DNA from: Candidatus Gastranaerophilales bacterium
GTDB taxonomy: Bacteria; Cyanobacteriota; Vampirovibrionia; Gastranaerophilales; Gastranaerophilaceae
Direction: 5' to 3'
NCBI GenBank assembly: GCA_944323165.1
Contig: CALURK010000017.1
Span: 1-34,652 of the forward strand
DNA: 34,652 nucleotides
The position numbers and the translations under genes were made by a program. Within the stretch, counting starts at the first letter, position 1; every line of letters begins with the position of its first letter. The notes under the pieces are model-generated. The model was not told where the DNA came from. It saw nothing but the letters and a program-made list of their open reading frames with translations, and did no database searches. Below are positions 14,738 to 22,225 of the stretch, one piece after another.

Positions 14738-16309
14738 ATGAATTATAACTACAATGAAGATTATCAATATGACAGCTGCGTATCGGAAGGAATTTGTTCC
14801 GTTAATCCGAGAACTTCTTCCTTGCAAGAAGTGTTAATTTTATACCTTAAACTTGCAGCTTTTTACGCTCTTAAACTTTACGAAAACGGCATTCAAAATC
14901 AGGAAATTAGAAATCATATTTTAAACACTATCTCTATACTTGTTTCAAACTTCGAATTCTCAGAGAGAGATTTTAAAGTAATCACGCTCAATTTTAACAA
15001 AATTTTGCCATCTCTAATAAAAAAATATGAAGAAAATTGCAAAGATAGTAATGCTGTACCTGAATGCTTAAAATCTATTCTCAAATTTAAACAAAATACG
15101 GATATTATAAAATCAATTCAGTTTGGCGAAAAAGAGTTTTTAAAAAAAGCAAAGTCTTTATCTGATGAAGTTCGGGATTTATACAAAATTCTTTTAGTAC
15201 TTGCAAAAAGTATATGTATTAACATTCTCGACTTGGAGAGTTTTGGAATTGAAGATTCTGTCGGATACGTTTCAATATTAAAACTGCTCAATTCATTAAA
15301 TACAGACAGTCAAGATGTTGATATTCTTAAAAGTACTATAGAAGAAATTTCCGATGTAGATAATAAACTTATGAAAGCTCTTCAGACGGCTAAAGAAGAA
15401 AGATACGGAAGTCAAGAAATATGCGAAGTTTCTTATTCCACAACTCCCGGAAAAGCAGTTTTGGTTGTCGGTTCAAACATTAGAGAATTAGAAGATATTT
15501 TAGAAGCTTTTAAAGACAAGAATATCGATGTTTATACACACGACGATATGATTCTTGCCAATACTTTTCCGAAGTTTCACGAATACAAAAACTTGAAAGG
15601 ACAATACGGACAAGGAATAGAAAATTGTTTACTCGATTTTGCAACTTTTCCGGGGCCTATAATTCTTACAAGACACTCGCTTTATAATGTTAAACATTTA
15701 TATAGAGGGTTATTATACACAACAGATTTTGCTACATCTAAAGGAGTTATACCAATTGCTAATCAAGATTTTTCGCAAGTTATAACTGCTGCGGAGAATG
15801 CAAAAGGTTTCAAGACGGGAAGACAATGTGAAACTATTAGTATCGGGTACGATTACAATAAACTTATTAAAGAAGTAAAAAATCGTGCTGAAAAATATTC
15901 TAAAATTTTCATAATCGGATTGGGAGCTTACACACTGGAACAAAAAGCTTATTTTGAAAAGCTGCTTAGCAAAACTCCAGACAATGTTTTAATAATCTCA
16001 CTCTCATACTGCGTAAACAGGGATAATATAATATGTCTAAACGCATGTTTTGATACATTTGCACTGCCAAGAATTACAGAAGGACTTGCCGAAGCTTTAT
16101 CGCTACCTATTTCGGTATTTTTCCCTAAATGCGACAGACATACTCTCTCTCAAATAATCTACCTAAACCAAAAGCCTAATATTAATATTTACATGGGAAA
16201 ATGCACGCCAATTATGCTTAACCCGAATATGATGATTACATTAAAAAAATTATTTAATATTCACGGCTTAACTTCTGTCAAAAAGGACTTAAATGAAATT
16301 ATGAATTGA
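14738..16309 (+). CDS. Degenerate hybrid-cluster-protein (Hcp)-like protein
   Basis: The 523-residue product follows the Hcp/prismane family (hydroxylamine/NO-reductase fold) along its length. The matches include SCVSEGICSVNP (N-terminal cluster region), GKAVLVVGSNIRELEDILE, VYTHDDM, FATFPGPIILT, CFDTFALPRI and IYMGKCTPIMLNPN. Several metal ligands are changed. The first two N-terminal cysteines are gone, leaving C14 and C20. In the hybrid-cluster site the expected His, Cys and persulphide-Cys are S225, S314 and G396, while the acidic ligands appear as D270 and D466. C425 and C437 seem retained. It may have lost the cluster or bind a reduced one. There is no clear Shine-Dalgarno; TATACT lies four bases before ATG 14738. 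The 3' end overlaps murG by 11 bases. Confidence 0.85.
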   Translation: MNYNYNEDYQYDSCVSEGICSVNPRTSSLQEVLILYLKLAAFYALKLYENGIQNQEIRNHILNTISILVSNFEFSERDFKVITLNFNKILPSLIKKYEENCKDSNAVPECLKSILKFKQNTDIIKSIQFGEKEFLKKAKSLSDEVRDLYKILLVLAKSICINILDLESFGIEDSVGYVSILKLLNSLNTDSQDVDILKSTIEEISDVDNKLMKALQTAKEERYGSQEICEVSYSTTPGKAVLVVGSNIRELEDILEAFKDKNIDVYTHDDMILANTFPKFHEYKNLKGQYGQGIENCLLDFATFPGPIILTRHSLYNVKHLYRGLLYTTDFATSKGVIPIANQDFSQVITAAENAKGFKTGRQCETISIGYDYNKLIKEVKNRAEKYSKIFIIGLGAYTLEQKAYFEKLLSKTPDNVLIISLSYCVNRDNIICLNACFDTFALPRITEGLAEALSLPISVFFPKCDRHTLSQIIYLNQKPNINIYMGKCTPIMLNPNMMITLKKLFNIHGLTSVKKDLNEIMN

Positions 16310-17414
16310 TACTTCTAAGCAAGTCCGCAATATGAACCGTTGCATCCAATTTAGCCAGGTGAAGAGCATTTTGCTTAATATAATTCATCTTGACAGGGTT
16401 TTCAACCAAACTTACCACTGCGTCGCGCAACTTGTTAGGATCCAATTCTTTATCTTCTATATAAATACAAGCTCCCATCTCTAACAAATACTTAGCATTA
16501 ATCCTCTGATGATTTGCAGCCGCATAAGGATACGGAACTAAAATAGGTGCTGCTTCCGATGCGCAAATTTCCGAAATACTTAAGGAGCCCGCACGAGAAA
16601 CAACAATATCACTGGATTTTAGAACAGAAATCATATCCATAAAATAAGGTTTGATTATCAAATTGCTATCCTGCTCAAATGTCGGATAAATTTGCCTTAC
16701 ACGCTCCAAAACATCTTCGTAATTTTTCTTACCCGTCTGGAAAATTATCTGTAAATTTCTCTCCTGCGAAAATTCCTTCAAAAGCTCAATAGCAGTATTA
16801 TTAATAGATTTAGCCCCTTGAGAACCGCCCATTATACAAAGAGTCAATTTATTAGGGCTCAAATTCATTTTCTGAATAGCTTCACTCCTCGACATAGTTG
16901 CAAAACCCTCTCGTATAGGGTTTCCCGTAACTATTGCATGTTTATTCGGAATATATTTTTTTGCTTTTTCAAATGCCAAAGAAACAAATCTTGCTCTTCT
17001 TGAGAGTTTTTTTGTAACCAACCCCGGCATAGCGTCACAATCATGCATCATATAAGGAGTTTTGGTAATAATACAAGCAAAAATCATTGGTGCAGAAACA
17101 TATCCGCCCGTTGCAAAAACAGCTTTTGGTTTGTATTTTTTTATGTACCTTACAGAGCGAATAATTGCTTTAACAAGCTTAATTCCCCAAATAAAGAATT
17201 TTGGATTAAGTCCTCTCGGCATGCCCTTAATACTTACATGCAAGAATTTATATCCCTTCTTTGTTGCAAGTTCGAACTCCATATTACGCTTATTACCGAC
17301 ATAATAAACCTTAGAATCCTCACTAAGCTCATCTGCAACAGCAAGAGCCGGATAAATATGTCCGCCCGTACCGCCGCCTGTAACAAAATAAACGCTATTG
17401 TATATCTCTGACAT
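16299..17414 (-). CDS. murG: UDP-GlcNAc:lipid I GlcNAc transferase MurG
   Basis: MurG adds GlcNAc to lipid I at the inner face of the membrane to make lipid II. The 371-residue GT-B enzyme has the glycine-rich loops GGGTGGHIYPALAVA near the N-terminus and GGSQGAKSIN mid-chain. MHDCDAMPGL and the UDP-GlcNAc-binding SRAGSLSISEI...PYPYAAANHQ are also present. I chose ATG 17414, with AAGG eight bases upstream, rather than the in-frame TTG two codons earlier. It overlaps the end of ftsW by 20 bases, so the pair is translationally coupled. Order murD-ftsW-murG matches the classical division/cell wall cluster. Confidence 0.97.
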   Translation of the reverse strand: MSEIYNSVYFVTGGGTGGHIYPALAVADELSEDSKVYYVGNKRNMEFELATKKGYKFLHVSIKGMPRGLNPKFFIWGIKLVKAIIRSVRYIKKYKPKAVFATGGYVSAPMIFACIITKTPYMMHDCDAMPGLVTKKLSRRARFVSLAFEKAKKYIPNKHAIVTGNPIREGFATMSRSEAIQKMNLSPNKLTLCIMGGSQGAKSINNTAIELLKEFSQERNLQIIFQTGKKNYEDVLERVRQIYPTFEQDSNLIIKPYFMDMISVLKSSDIVVSRAGSLSISEICASEAAPILVPYPYAAANHQRINAKYLLEMGACIYIEDKELDPNKLRDAVVSLVENPVKMNYIKQNALHLAKLDATVHIADLLRSINS

Positions 17415-18543
17415 TACCAAACCTTACCCTTTTTACATTATCTTTTGAAATATTAAGAATAATTCCGACCATCCACAAAGAAACCATAACGGAAGAACCG
17501 CCGTAACTTATAAATGGCATAGGAACACCTGTTGCGGGAACAAAAGAACTTGCTACCCACATATTTAAAAAACCTTGGAAACATATAGAAAAAGTTAAAC
17601 CGAGAGCTAACAATTTTCCGTACATATCCTGGCACTTGCTTGCTATAATAAAGCCTCTTTGAAGAATAGTCCAGAATAAACAAATTATTAAAAGACATCC
17701 GATAAACCCGTGTTCTTCGCCGATTACTGCATAAATAAAGTCAGTATGCGCTTCAGGAAGCCAAGCAAGTTTTTGTTTAGAGCTTCCGTACCCAACCCCG
17801 TATAAACCGCCTGATGCAAAAGCTACAAGAGATTGAATAATATTATATCCTGCCCCCAAAGGATCTGATTCAGGGTGCAGCCAAGTTGTTATTCTTGAAG
17901 ATTGGTAACCTTTTAACCCCTTTAATAATAAAAGAGGTATAAATGCACACATTCCGTAAGTTATCAACTGTATGGAACCGCCTGCGCAGATATAAATTGC
18001 AACGGACGTTGCAAGAAGGAGCAGTACCATACTTAAATTCGGTTGAGTAAAAATTAAACCAACCATAATTAGTATAGGAATAAATGCCGTTACAATTTTA
18101 TTATTGTCAAAAATATTTGCATCTTTGTAGAAAACACCTGCCAAAAGCATGACAACAGCAGGTTTTGCAAATTCTGAAGGCTGCAAGCTCATAGGACCTA
18201 TATTAATCCATCTCTGTGCACCATTAACAGTCGTACCTGCTACTTTTACCATTATTAACATTATGATTACGAAAAACGCAAAAGGGAGAGTATAATTCAT
18301 AAGCTTTTTGTAATGGAAATTTGACAAAAATCTCATACCGAAAAGCCCTACTATAACACCAAAAATTTGTTGAACCAAAAATCTTGCAGGATTAAGCCCC
18401 ATATCAATACATTTTGGAGCACTTGCAGAAAATATTGCCATCAAACCGATTACAACAAGAAAAATTACAGCCAAAAAGAGCGGTCTGTCTGACTGCATAT
18501 TCTGCATACTTATTTTGTCAGGATCGTTATTTTGATAATACAT
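17395..18543 (-). CDS. ftsW: FtsW/RodA/SpoVE-family peptidoglycan polymerase
   Basis: This is a multi-pass membrane glycosyltransferase that polymerises lipid II, at the septum if truly FtsW. The 382-residue product has about ten hydrophobic helices and the SEDS motifs: RWINIGPMSLQPSEFAK early, then GAGYNIIQSLVA, LPEAHTDFIYAVIGEE with the catalytic Asp region, and PATGVPMPFISYGGSS near the end. Its place between murD and murG favours FtsW over RodA. I chose ATG 18543 with AAGGA just upstream. The longer frame from 18600 lies wholly within murD. It overlaps murD by 17 bases. Confidence 0.95.
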   Translation of the reverse strand: MYYQNNDPDKISMQNMQSDRPLFLAVIFLVVIGLMAIFSASAPKCIDMGLNPARFLVQQIFGVIVGLFGMRFLSNFHYKKLMNYTLPFAFFVIIMLIMVKVAGTTVNGAQRWINIGPMSLQPSEFAKPAVVMLLAGVFYKDANIFDNNKIVTAFIPILIMVGLIFTQPNLSMVLLLLATSVAIYICAGGSIQLITYGMCAFIPLLLLKGLKGYQSSRITTWLHPESDPLGAGYNIIQSLVAFASGGLYGVGYGSSKQKLAWLPEAHTDFIYAVIGEEHGFIGCLLIICLFWTILQRGFIIASKCQDMYGKLLALGLTFSICFQGFLNMWVASSFVPATGVPMPFISYGGSSVMVSLWMVGIILNISKDNVKRVRFGNVRDIQ

Positions 18544-19882
18544 AATCCTTGAAAACTTCCCCTCTATGTTCGTAGCTATTAAACATATCAAAACTTGCAC
18601 ATGCCGGTGAAAGAAGCACTACATCAGGTTTTAGACTTATTGCCTTATCTATTGCATCTTCCATGGTGTGTTCTTTTATTATATTACTAAAACCATTTTT
18701 TTTCAGATTTTGTTCAAATCTCTCTGTCGCCTCACCAATCAACAAAACTGTTGTAATGTGTTTGTTAATTGAATGACACATTTCTGTTAAATCAGTGTTT
18801 TTATCTCTTCCGCCAAGGATTAAAGCAACGTTTTGATTATTAAAAGAATCAATAGCAACAATAGAAGCTTCAGGATTTGTAGCTTTTGAATCGTTATAGA
18901 AAGTTATCCCGTTCATTTCCCGAACTTTTTCTAACCTGTGTTCAGGAGCTTTGAAACTCATTATTCTTTCTTTGATATCCTCATTTTTCATGCCGGCTAA
19001 TTTCGCAATAATTATTCCGCACATAATATTTTGATAATTGTGATGACCGACAAGCGGACACTCTTTCAATTTGATAATTTCCTCGTCATTATAATATATT
19101 GAATCACCTTTTATATTACATTCGGATACTACTCCTTCCCTTGAAGGGGAAGGTTGGGATGGGGTGATATTATCAAAAAATATTACGTTTTTGCATTTTT
19201 TAGAAAATTCAACCAATTTTTCATCCCTTGCGTTCAAAATTGCAAATTCAGGCTCTTGAGGCGGAAGAAATATTTTGGCTTTCGCATTAAAGTAATTTTC
19301 CAAACCTCCGTGCCAATCAATATGATCGGGAGTAAAATTCGTCCAGCAAGCGTATTTTGCTTTAAATTTTTCTGTCATCTGAGCTTGAAATGAACTTATT
19401 TCACATACAAGAAAATCATGTTTTTCATCAATTAATGATGTAGGCGGAACCCCGATATTTCCGCAAACAGGAGCTGAAAAATCCTTGCTCAAAATATGCG
19501 AAACAAGAGCTGTAGTTGTTGTTTTTCCGTTCGTTCCCGTTATCGCGATAAAAGGAATGTCTGTATTCAGATAGGCAAGCTCGATTTCTGAAATTATTTT
19601 TATATTTTTTTCGTTTAAACGTCTGAAGATTTCAGATTTAGGAGGGATGCCCGGACTTGTTACAGCAAATTTTGAATTTGATATAAATTCATCACTGTGT
19701 CCGCCGCATTCGATTTTTATACCCAAATTTTTAAGAGCATCAATTTGATTTTTGTACTCTTCGCGTAAATCTTCAACTTTTTTTGATTCTGTTATATAAA
19801 CATCGTAATCTTTTTTTACTAAAAATTTTGCAGCAGAAATTCCGCTTTTTGATAAACCTAGTATTAAAACTTTCTCTGACAT
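18527..19882 (-). CDS. murD: UDP-MurNAc-L-alanine:D-glutamate ligase MurD, with in-frame repeat
   Basis: MurD is the cytoplasmic ATP-dependent ligase that adds D-Glu to UDP-MurNAc-L-Ala. The 451-residue product has the Rossmann-like N-terminus (ILGLSKSGISAA), P-loop GTNGKTTTT (116-124), VCEISSFQ, NFTPDHIDWH and the C-terminal domain motifs APEHRLE, NDSKATNPEAS and LGGRDKN. Residues about 239-252 (ITPSQPSPSREGVV) come from a GC-rich palindromic repeat at 19131-19168, in a loop-like stretch of the central domain. The rest is intact, so the enzyme is probably active. GGAGAG lies nine bases before ATG 19882. It heads murD-ftsW-murG. Confidence 0.96.
   Translation of the reverse strand: MSEKVLILGLSKSGISAAKFLVKKDYDVYITESKKVEDLREEYKNQIDALKNLGIKIECGGHSDEFISNSKFAVTSPGIPPKSEIFRRLNEKNIKIISEIELAYLNTDIPFIAITGTNGKTTTTALVSHILSKDFSAPVCGNIGVPPTSLIDEKHDFLVCEISSFQAQMTEKFKAKYACWTNFTPDHIDWHGGLENYFNAKAKIFLPPQEPEFAILNARDEKLVEFSKKCKNVIFFDNITPSQPSPSREGVVSECNIKGDSIYYNDEEIIKLKECPLVGHHNYQNIMCGIIIAKLAGMKNEDIKERIMSFKAPEHRLEKVREMNGITFYNDSKATNPEASIVAIDSFNNQNVALILGGRDKNTDLTEMCHSINKHITTVLLIGEATERFEQNLKKNGFSNIIKEHTMEDAIDKAISLKPDVVLLSPACASFDMFNSYEHRGEVFKDYVLSK
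19131..19168 (-). repeat. Palindromic repeat inside murD
   Basis: On the plus strand CCTTCCC-TTGAA-GGGGAAGG forms a 7-bp stem, followed by TTGGGATGGGGTGAT. It resembles the divergent G-rich module at 7511-7545 and contrasts with the AT-rich codons on both sides. It is read in frame in murD. Confidence 0.8.
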
Positions 19883-19991
19883 AATCGTATACTCTCCGAT
19901 TTTAATTTTACACCAAAAAGAAAACTTATTTAATACTAAAATAAAGGTTAAATTTCCCTAAAGATTGAAGATAAATTTAAGATAAAGTTTC

Positions 19992-20201
19992 TTATGAATT
20001 ATCCGGAATATATTTGAATAAATCATTTGTATTACAGTCTAAGACATTGCAAAGTTTATTCAAAGTTTCAAACTCTATCCCCGCCGTCTTATCATGATAG
20101 AGAGAATAAACAGTATTGTAAGCTATACCAGCAAGTCTTGCGGTTTCGGCTATTGTCATTCTTCGCATTCCTATATATAAAGAAACATTGTTTTTTATCA
20201 T
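19992..20201 (-). CDS. Small Cro/C1-type helix-turn-helix regulator
   Basis: The 69-residue protein is a single HTH domain of the HTH_26/YozG kind: MTIAETARLAGIAYNTVYSLYH covers the first helices and recognition helix, and LNKLCNVLDCNTNDLFKYIP is the typical C-terminal helix pair. It has no ligand or oligomerisation domain. No Shine-Dalgarno precedes ATG 20201; TACAAT ends six bases upstream. Its target is unknown. The 122-base gap to the divergent phosphatase gene could hold an operator. Confidence 0.88.
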   Translation of the reverse strand: MIKNNVSLYIGMRRMTIAETARLAGIAYNTVYSLYHDKTAGIEFETLNKLCNVLDCNTNDLFKYIPDNS

Positions 20202-20207
20202 AAGAAT

Positions 20208-20213
20208 ATTGTA
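20208..20213 (-). promoter_or_regulatory. -10 box of the small HTH gene (predicted leaderless)
   Basis: TACAAT on the minus strand ends six bases (ATTCTT) before ATG 20201, with no Shine-Dalgarno sequence. A second TATAAT lies about 17 bases further upstream and could give a short leader instead. Confidence 0.55.
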
Positions 20214-20311
20214 AAAGGTTTTTATTATATAGTATACTTTGCAACAAAAATTTACAATGTCTTGTGTAGTATATATTTAATCAAGATTTTTAATTAAATT
20301 TCTGTTTATGC

Positions 20312-20317
20312 GATAAT
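20312..20317 (+). promoter_or_regulatory. -10 box of the phosphatase gene (predicted leaderless)
   Basis: GATAAT preceded by TG-C (extended -10) ends six bases before ATG 20324. There is no Shine-Dalgarno sequence. The first base departs from TANNNT. Confidence 0.55.
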
Positions 20318-20323
20318 TATGGA

Positions 20324-20950
20324 ATGAGATACATAGCAATAACCGACATCCACGGAGAACTAGCCAAGCTCGAAAATGTTCTTTCCAAAATAAATACCAG
20401 ACCTGATGATGTCTTTGTTTTTATGGGGGATTATATCGACAGAGGCCCTGATTCTAAAGGTGTCGTAAACAGAATTATTGAACAAAGCAACACCAACAAA
20501 TGTATTTATCTGATAGGCTCGCACGAATACGCACTTTTGCATTCGGACGAAGATTATTACAGATACCTCTTTGACAATTACGGCGGGCCTGCTACTGTTA
20601 GAAGTTACGGAAGCTTTCAAAATATTTTTAAAACTCACGGAGAATTTTTTAAAAGCCTAAAATTTTATTACCTTACAGACAAGTACCTTTTTGTACATGC
20701 GGGAATTAATCCCGATTATCCGCTTGAAGAGCAGCAAGAAGAGGATTTGGTTTATATAAGAGGAAAATTTATTTATTCAAAACATAAACTTCCGCAAAAA
20801 ATCATTTTCGGGCATACAGAATTTGACGAACCATACATAGATGAAGGAAAAATCTGTATCGATCTTGGCTGCGGCAAATACCCAAACGCACATCTTTGTG
20901 CGCTTATTCTTAACGAAGATGGCTCAGAAGAATTTGTTTATTCTGATTAA
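20324..20950 (+). CDS. PPP-family metallophosphoesterase (Ser/Thr phosphatase-like)
   Basis: The 208-residue cytoplasmic protein has the calcineurin-like order ITDIHGE, MGDYIDRGPDS, a third motif, FVHAGINP and FGHTEF, ending IDLGCG. This is the PPP/bacterial PrpA-like or diadenosine-tetraphosphatase-like set of metal ligands. The third motif, normally GNHE, reads GSHE (GGC TCG CAC GAA), so the Asn that usually contacts a metal and the phosphate is Ser. The rest of the site looks complete. Substrate unknown. It stops 15 bases from the convergent radical SAM gene. Confidence 0.9.
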   Translation: MRYIAITDIHGELAKLENVLSKINTRPDDVFVFMGDYIDRGPDSKGVVNRIIEQSNTNKCIYLIGSHEYALLHSDEDYYRYLFDNYGGPATVRSYGSFQNIFKTHGEFFKSLKFYYLTDKYLFVHAGINPDYPLEEQQEEDLVYIRGKFIYSKHKLPQKIIFGHTEFDEPYIDEGKICIDLGCGKYPNAHLCALILNEDGSEEFVYSD

Positions 20951-20965
20951 GATTGTATCGTTTGA

Positions 20966-22222
20966 CTACATTTTATCATATTCTTTCAGTGTCATACCTT
21001 CGTGCCACTTTATTTTTCCTGACGCCTGTCTTCCTGCAATATCTCGCGTTAGGGTATTAGCAGAATTTATGCCATTACATAATTTGCAAAATGTGTCATA
21101 ACCCAATTCTGAATAACCCAAAGCAAATTCCATCAATTCTTTTTTATTCACCAGATTTGGATTATTTAAATCATAATAATTTACCGGGTCATCCTGTATT
21201 ATTCCTGCAGTAACCGCAAAAGATGAAAAATTACAATAATATATCCTGCCATTTCTCAAATTTCGACACGGTTGTAATCCCCAACACTTATCTGCACGTG
21301 AGATTAAATCTTCTTCTGACCATAGTGAATAGTCTTCATTTGCCGGGAAAAATTTGAAAAATTTCTGACCACTTTCATAATTTCTATAATCTATGCCATT
21401 TTCATTTAAGTGCTTAATTAATTTATCTCGCGTTTGTTTTGTTCTAGGAACAGCATCCGTATAATTATCTAACAACAAAATAATTTTATGTCGCTTTAGT
21501 ACGTCTGTTAACTTCTCATTAGGAATTAACGTGCCGTTGGTAGCAAGAAGTATTTGACCTATCTGATTATTATAATTCTCTGCTAACCATTCTATGTATT
21601 CTGGCAATTCTTTATAAGATAAAGGCTCTCCGCCTGATATCTGGAAAAAACTTACTTTATCTATCGACTTAAAATATATAGAAGCTTCTTCTTTTAACTT
21701 ATCCAATGAAATAGCTGCAGGATTTTGAATAAATGGTGTAAAATTTAAACAATATTTACAGTTTAATGTACAAATCGTTGTTACAATTATACACGTATCA
21801 CGTAAGTATGTTTTATTCTGAGTATATGCAGAATACACTGATAAATACTTTTCAAAAAAATCGTTAGTATGATATATCAAACTTTGAGGTAAAAATCTTT
21901 TCAAATATTTTGTTAGTTTATTTATACAACATATTTCCGAATAATGACAATGTGGTATTATTACGGCTTTCTCATCTTTTAATTTATATTTTTTTATATA
22001 AAACAACAATAACAACTTTGTTACTAAACCTAAACGCATAAACTTTTTGGGAAACTTAATAAATTCAATATCTACATCCAAAAAATCTAATAATTTTTCT
22101 ATCGGTTTATTAACATAATAATGGGCTTGATCAAAATCTTCTCCAATAAAAATAAGTTTCGAAGATTCCTGAAATCTCTTACCTAATTCCTCAAATTCAA
22201 AACCCTTATTCTGCCACTTCAT
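20966..22222 (-). CDS. Radical SAM protein with SPASM-like C-terminus
   Basis: The 418-residue product has an N-terminal domain of about 140 residues without a recognised match. A radical SAM core follows, with C151-x3-C155-x2-C158 (CTLNCKYC) and GGEP at 197-200. A C-terminal cysteine set (C313, C319, C330, C379, C382) suggests at least one extra iron-sulphur cluster, as in SPASM or twitch domains. Such enzymes occur in surface-glycan loci and may modify a sugar or a peptide; the substrate here is unknown. AAGGAG seven bases before ATG 22222 is a strong ribosome binding site. It is the last gene of a three-gene minus-strand run. Confidence 0.93.
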   Translation of the reverse strand: MKWQNKGFEFEELGKRFQESSKLIFIGEDFDQAHYYVNKPIEKLLDFLDVDIEFIKFPKKFMRLGLVTKLLLLFYIKKYKLKDEKAVIIPHCHYSEICCINKLTKYLKRFLPQSLIYHTNDFFEKYLSVYSAYTQNKTYLRDTCIIVTTICTLNCKYCLNFTPFIQNPAAISLDKLKEEASIYFKSIDKVSFFQISGGEPLSYKELPEYIEWLAENYNNQIGQILLATNGTLIPNEKLTDVLKRHKIILLLDNYTDAVPRTKQTRDKLIKHLNENGIDYRNYESGQKFFKFFPANEDYSLWSEEDLISRADKCWGLQPCRNLRNGRIYYCNFSSFAVTAGIIQDDPVNYYDLNNPNLVNKKELMEFALGYSELGYDTFCKLCNGINSANTLTRDIAGRQASGKIKWHEGMTLKEYDKM

Positions 22223-22225
22223 ACT

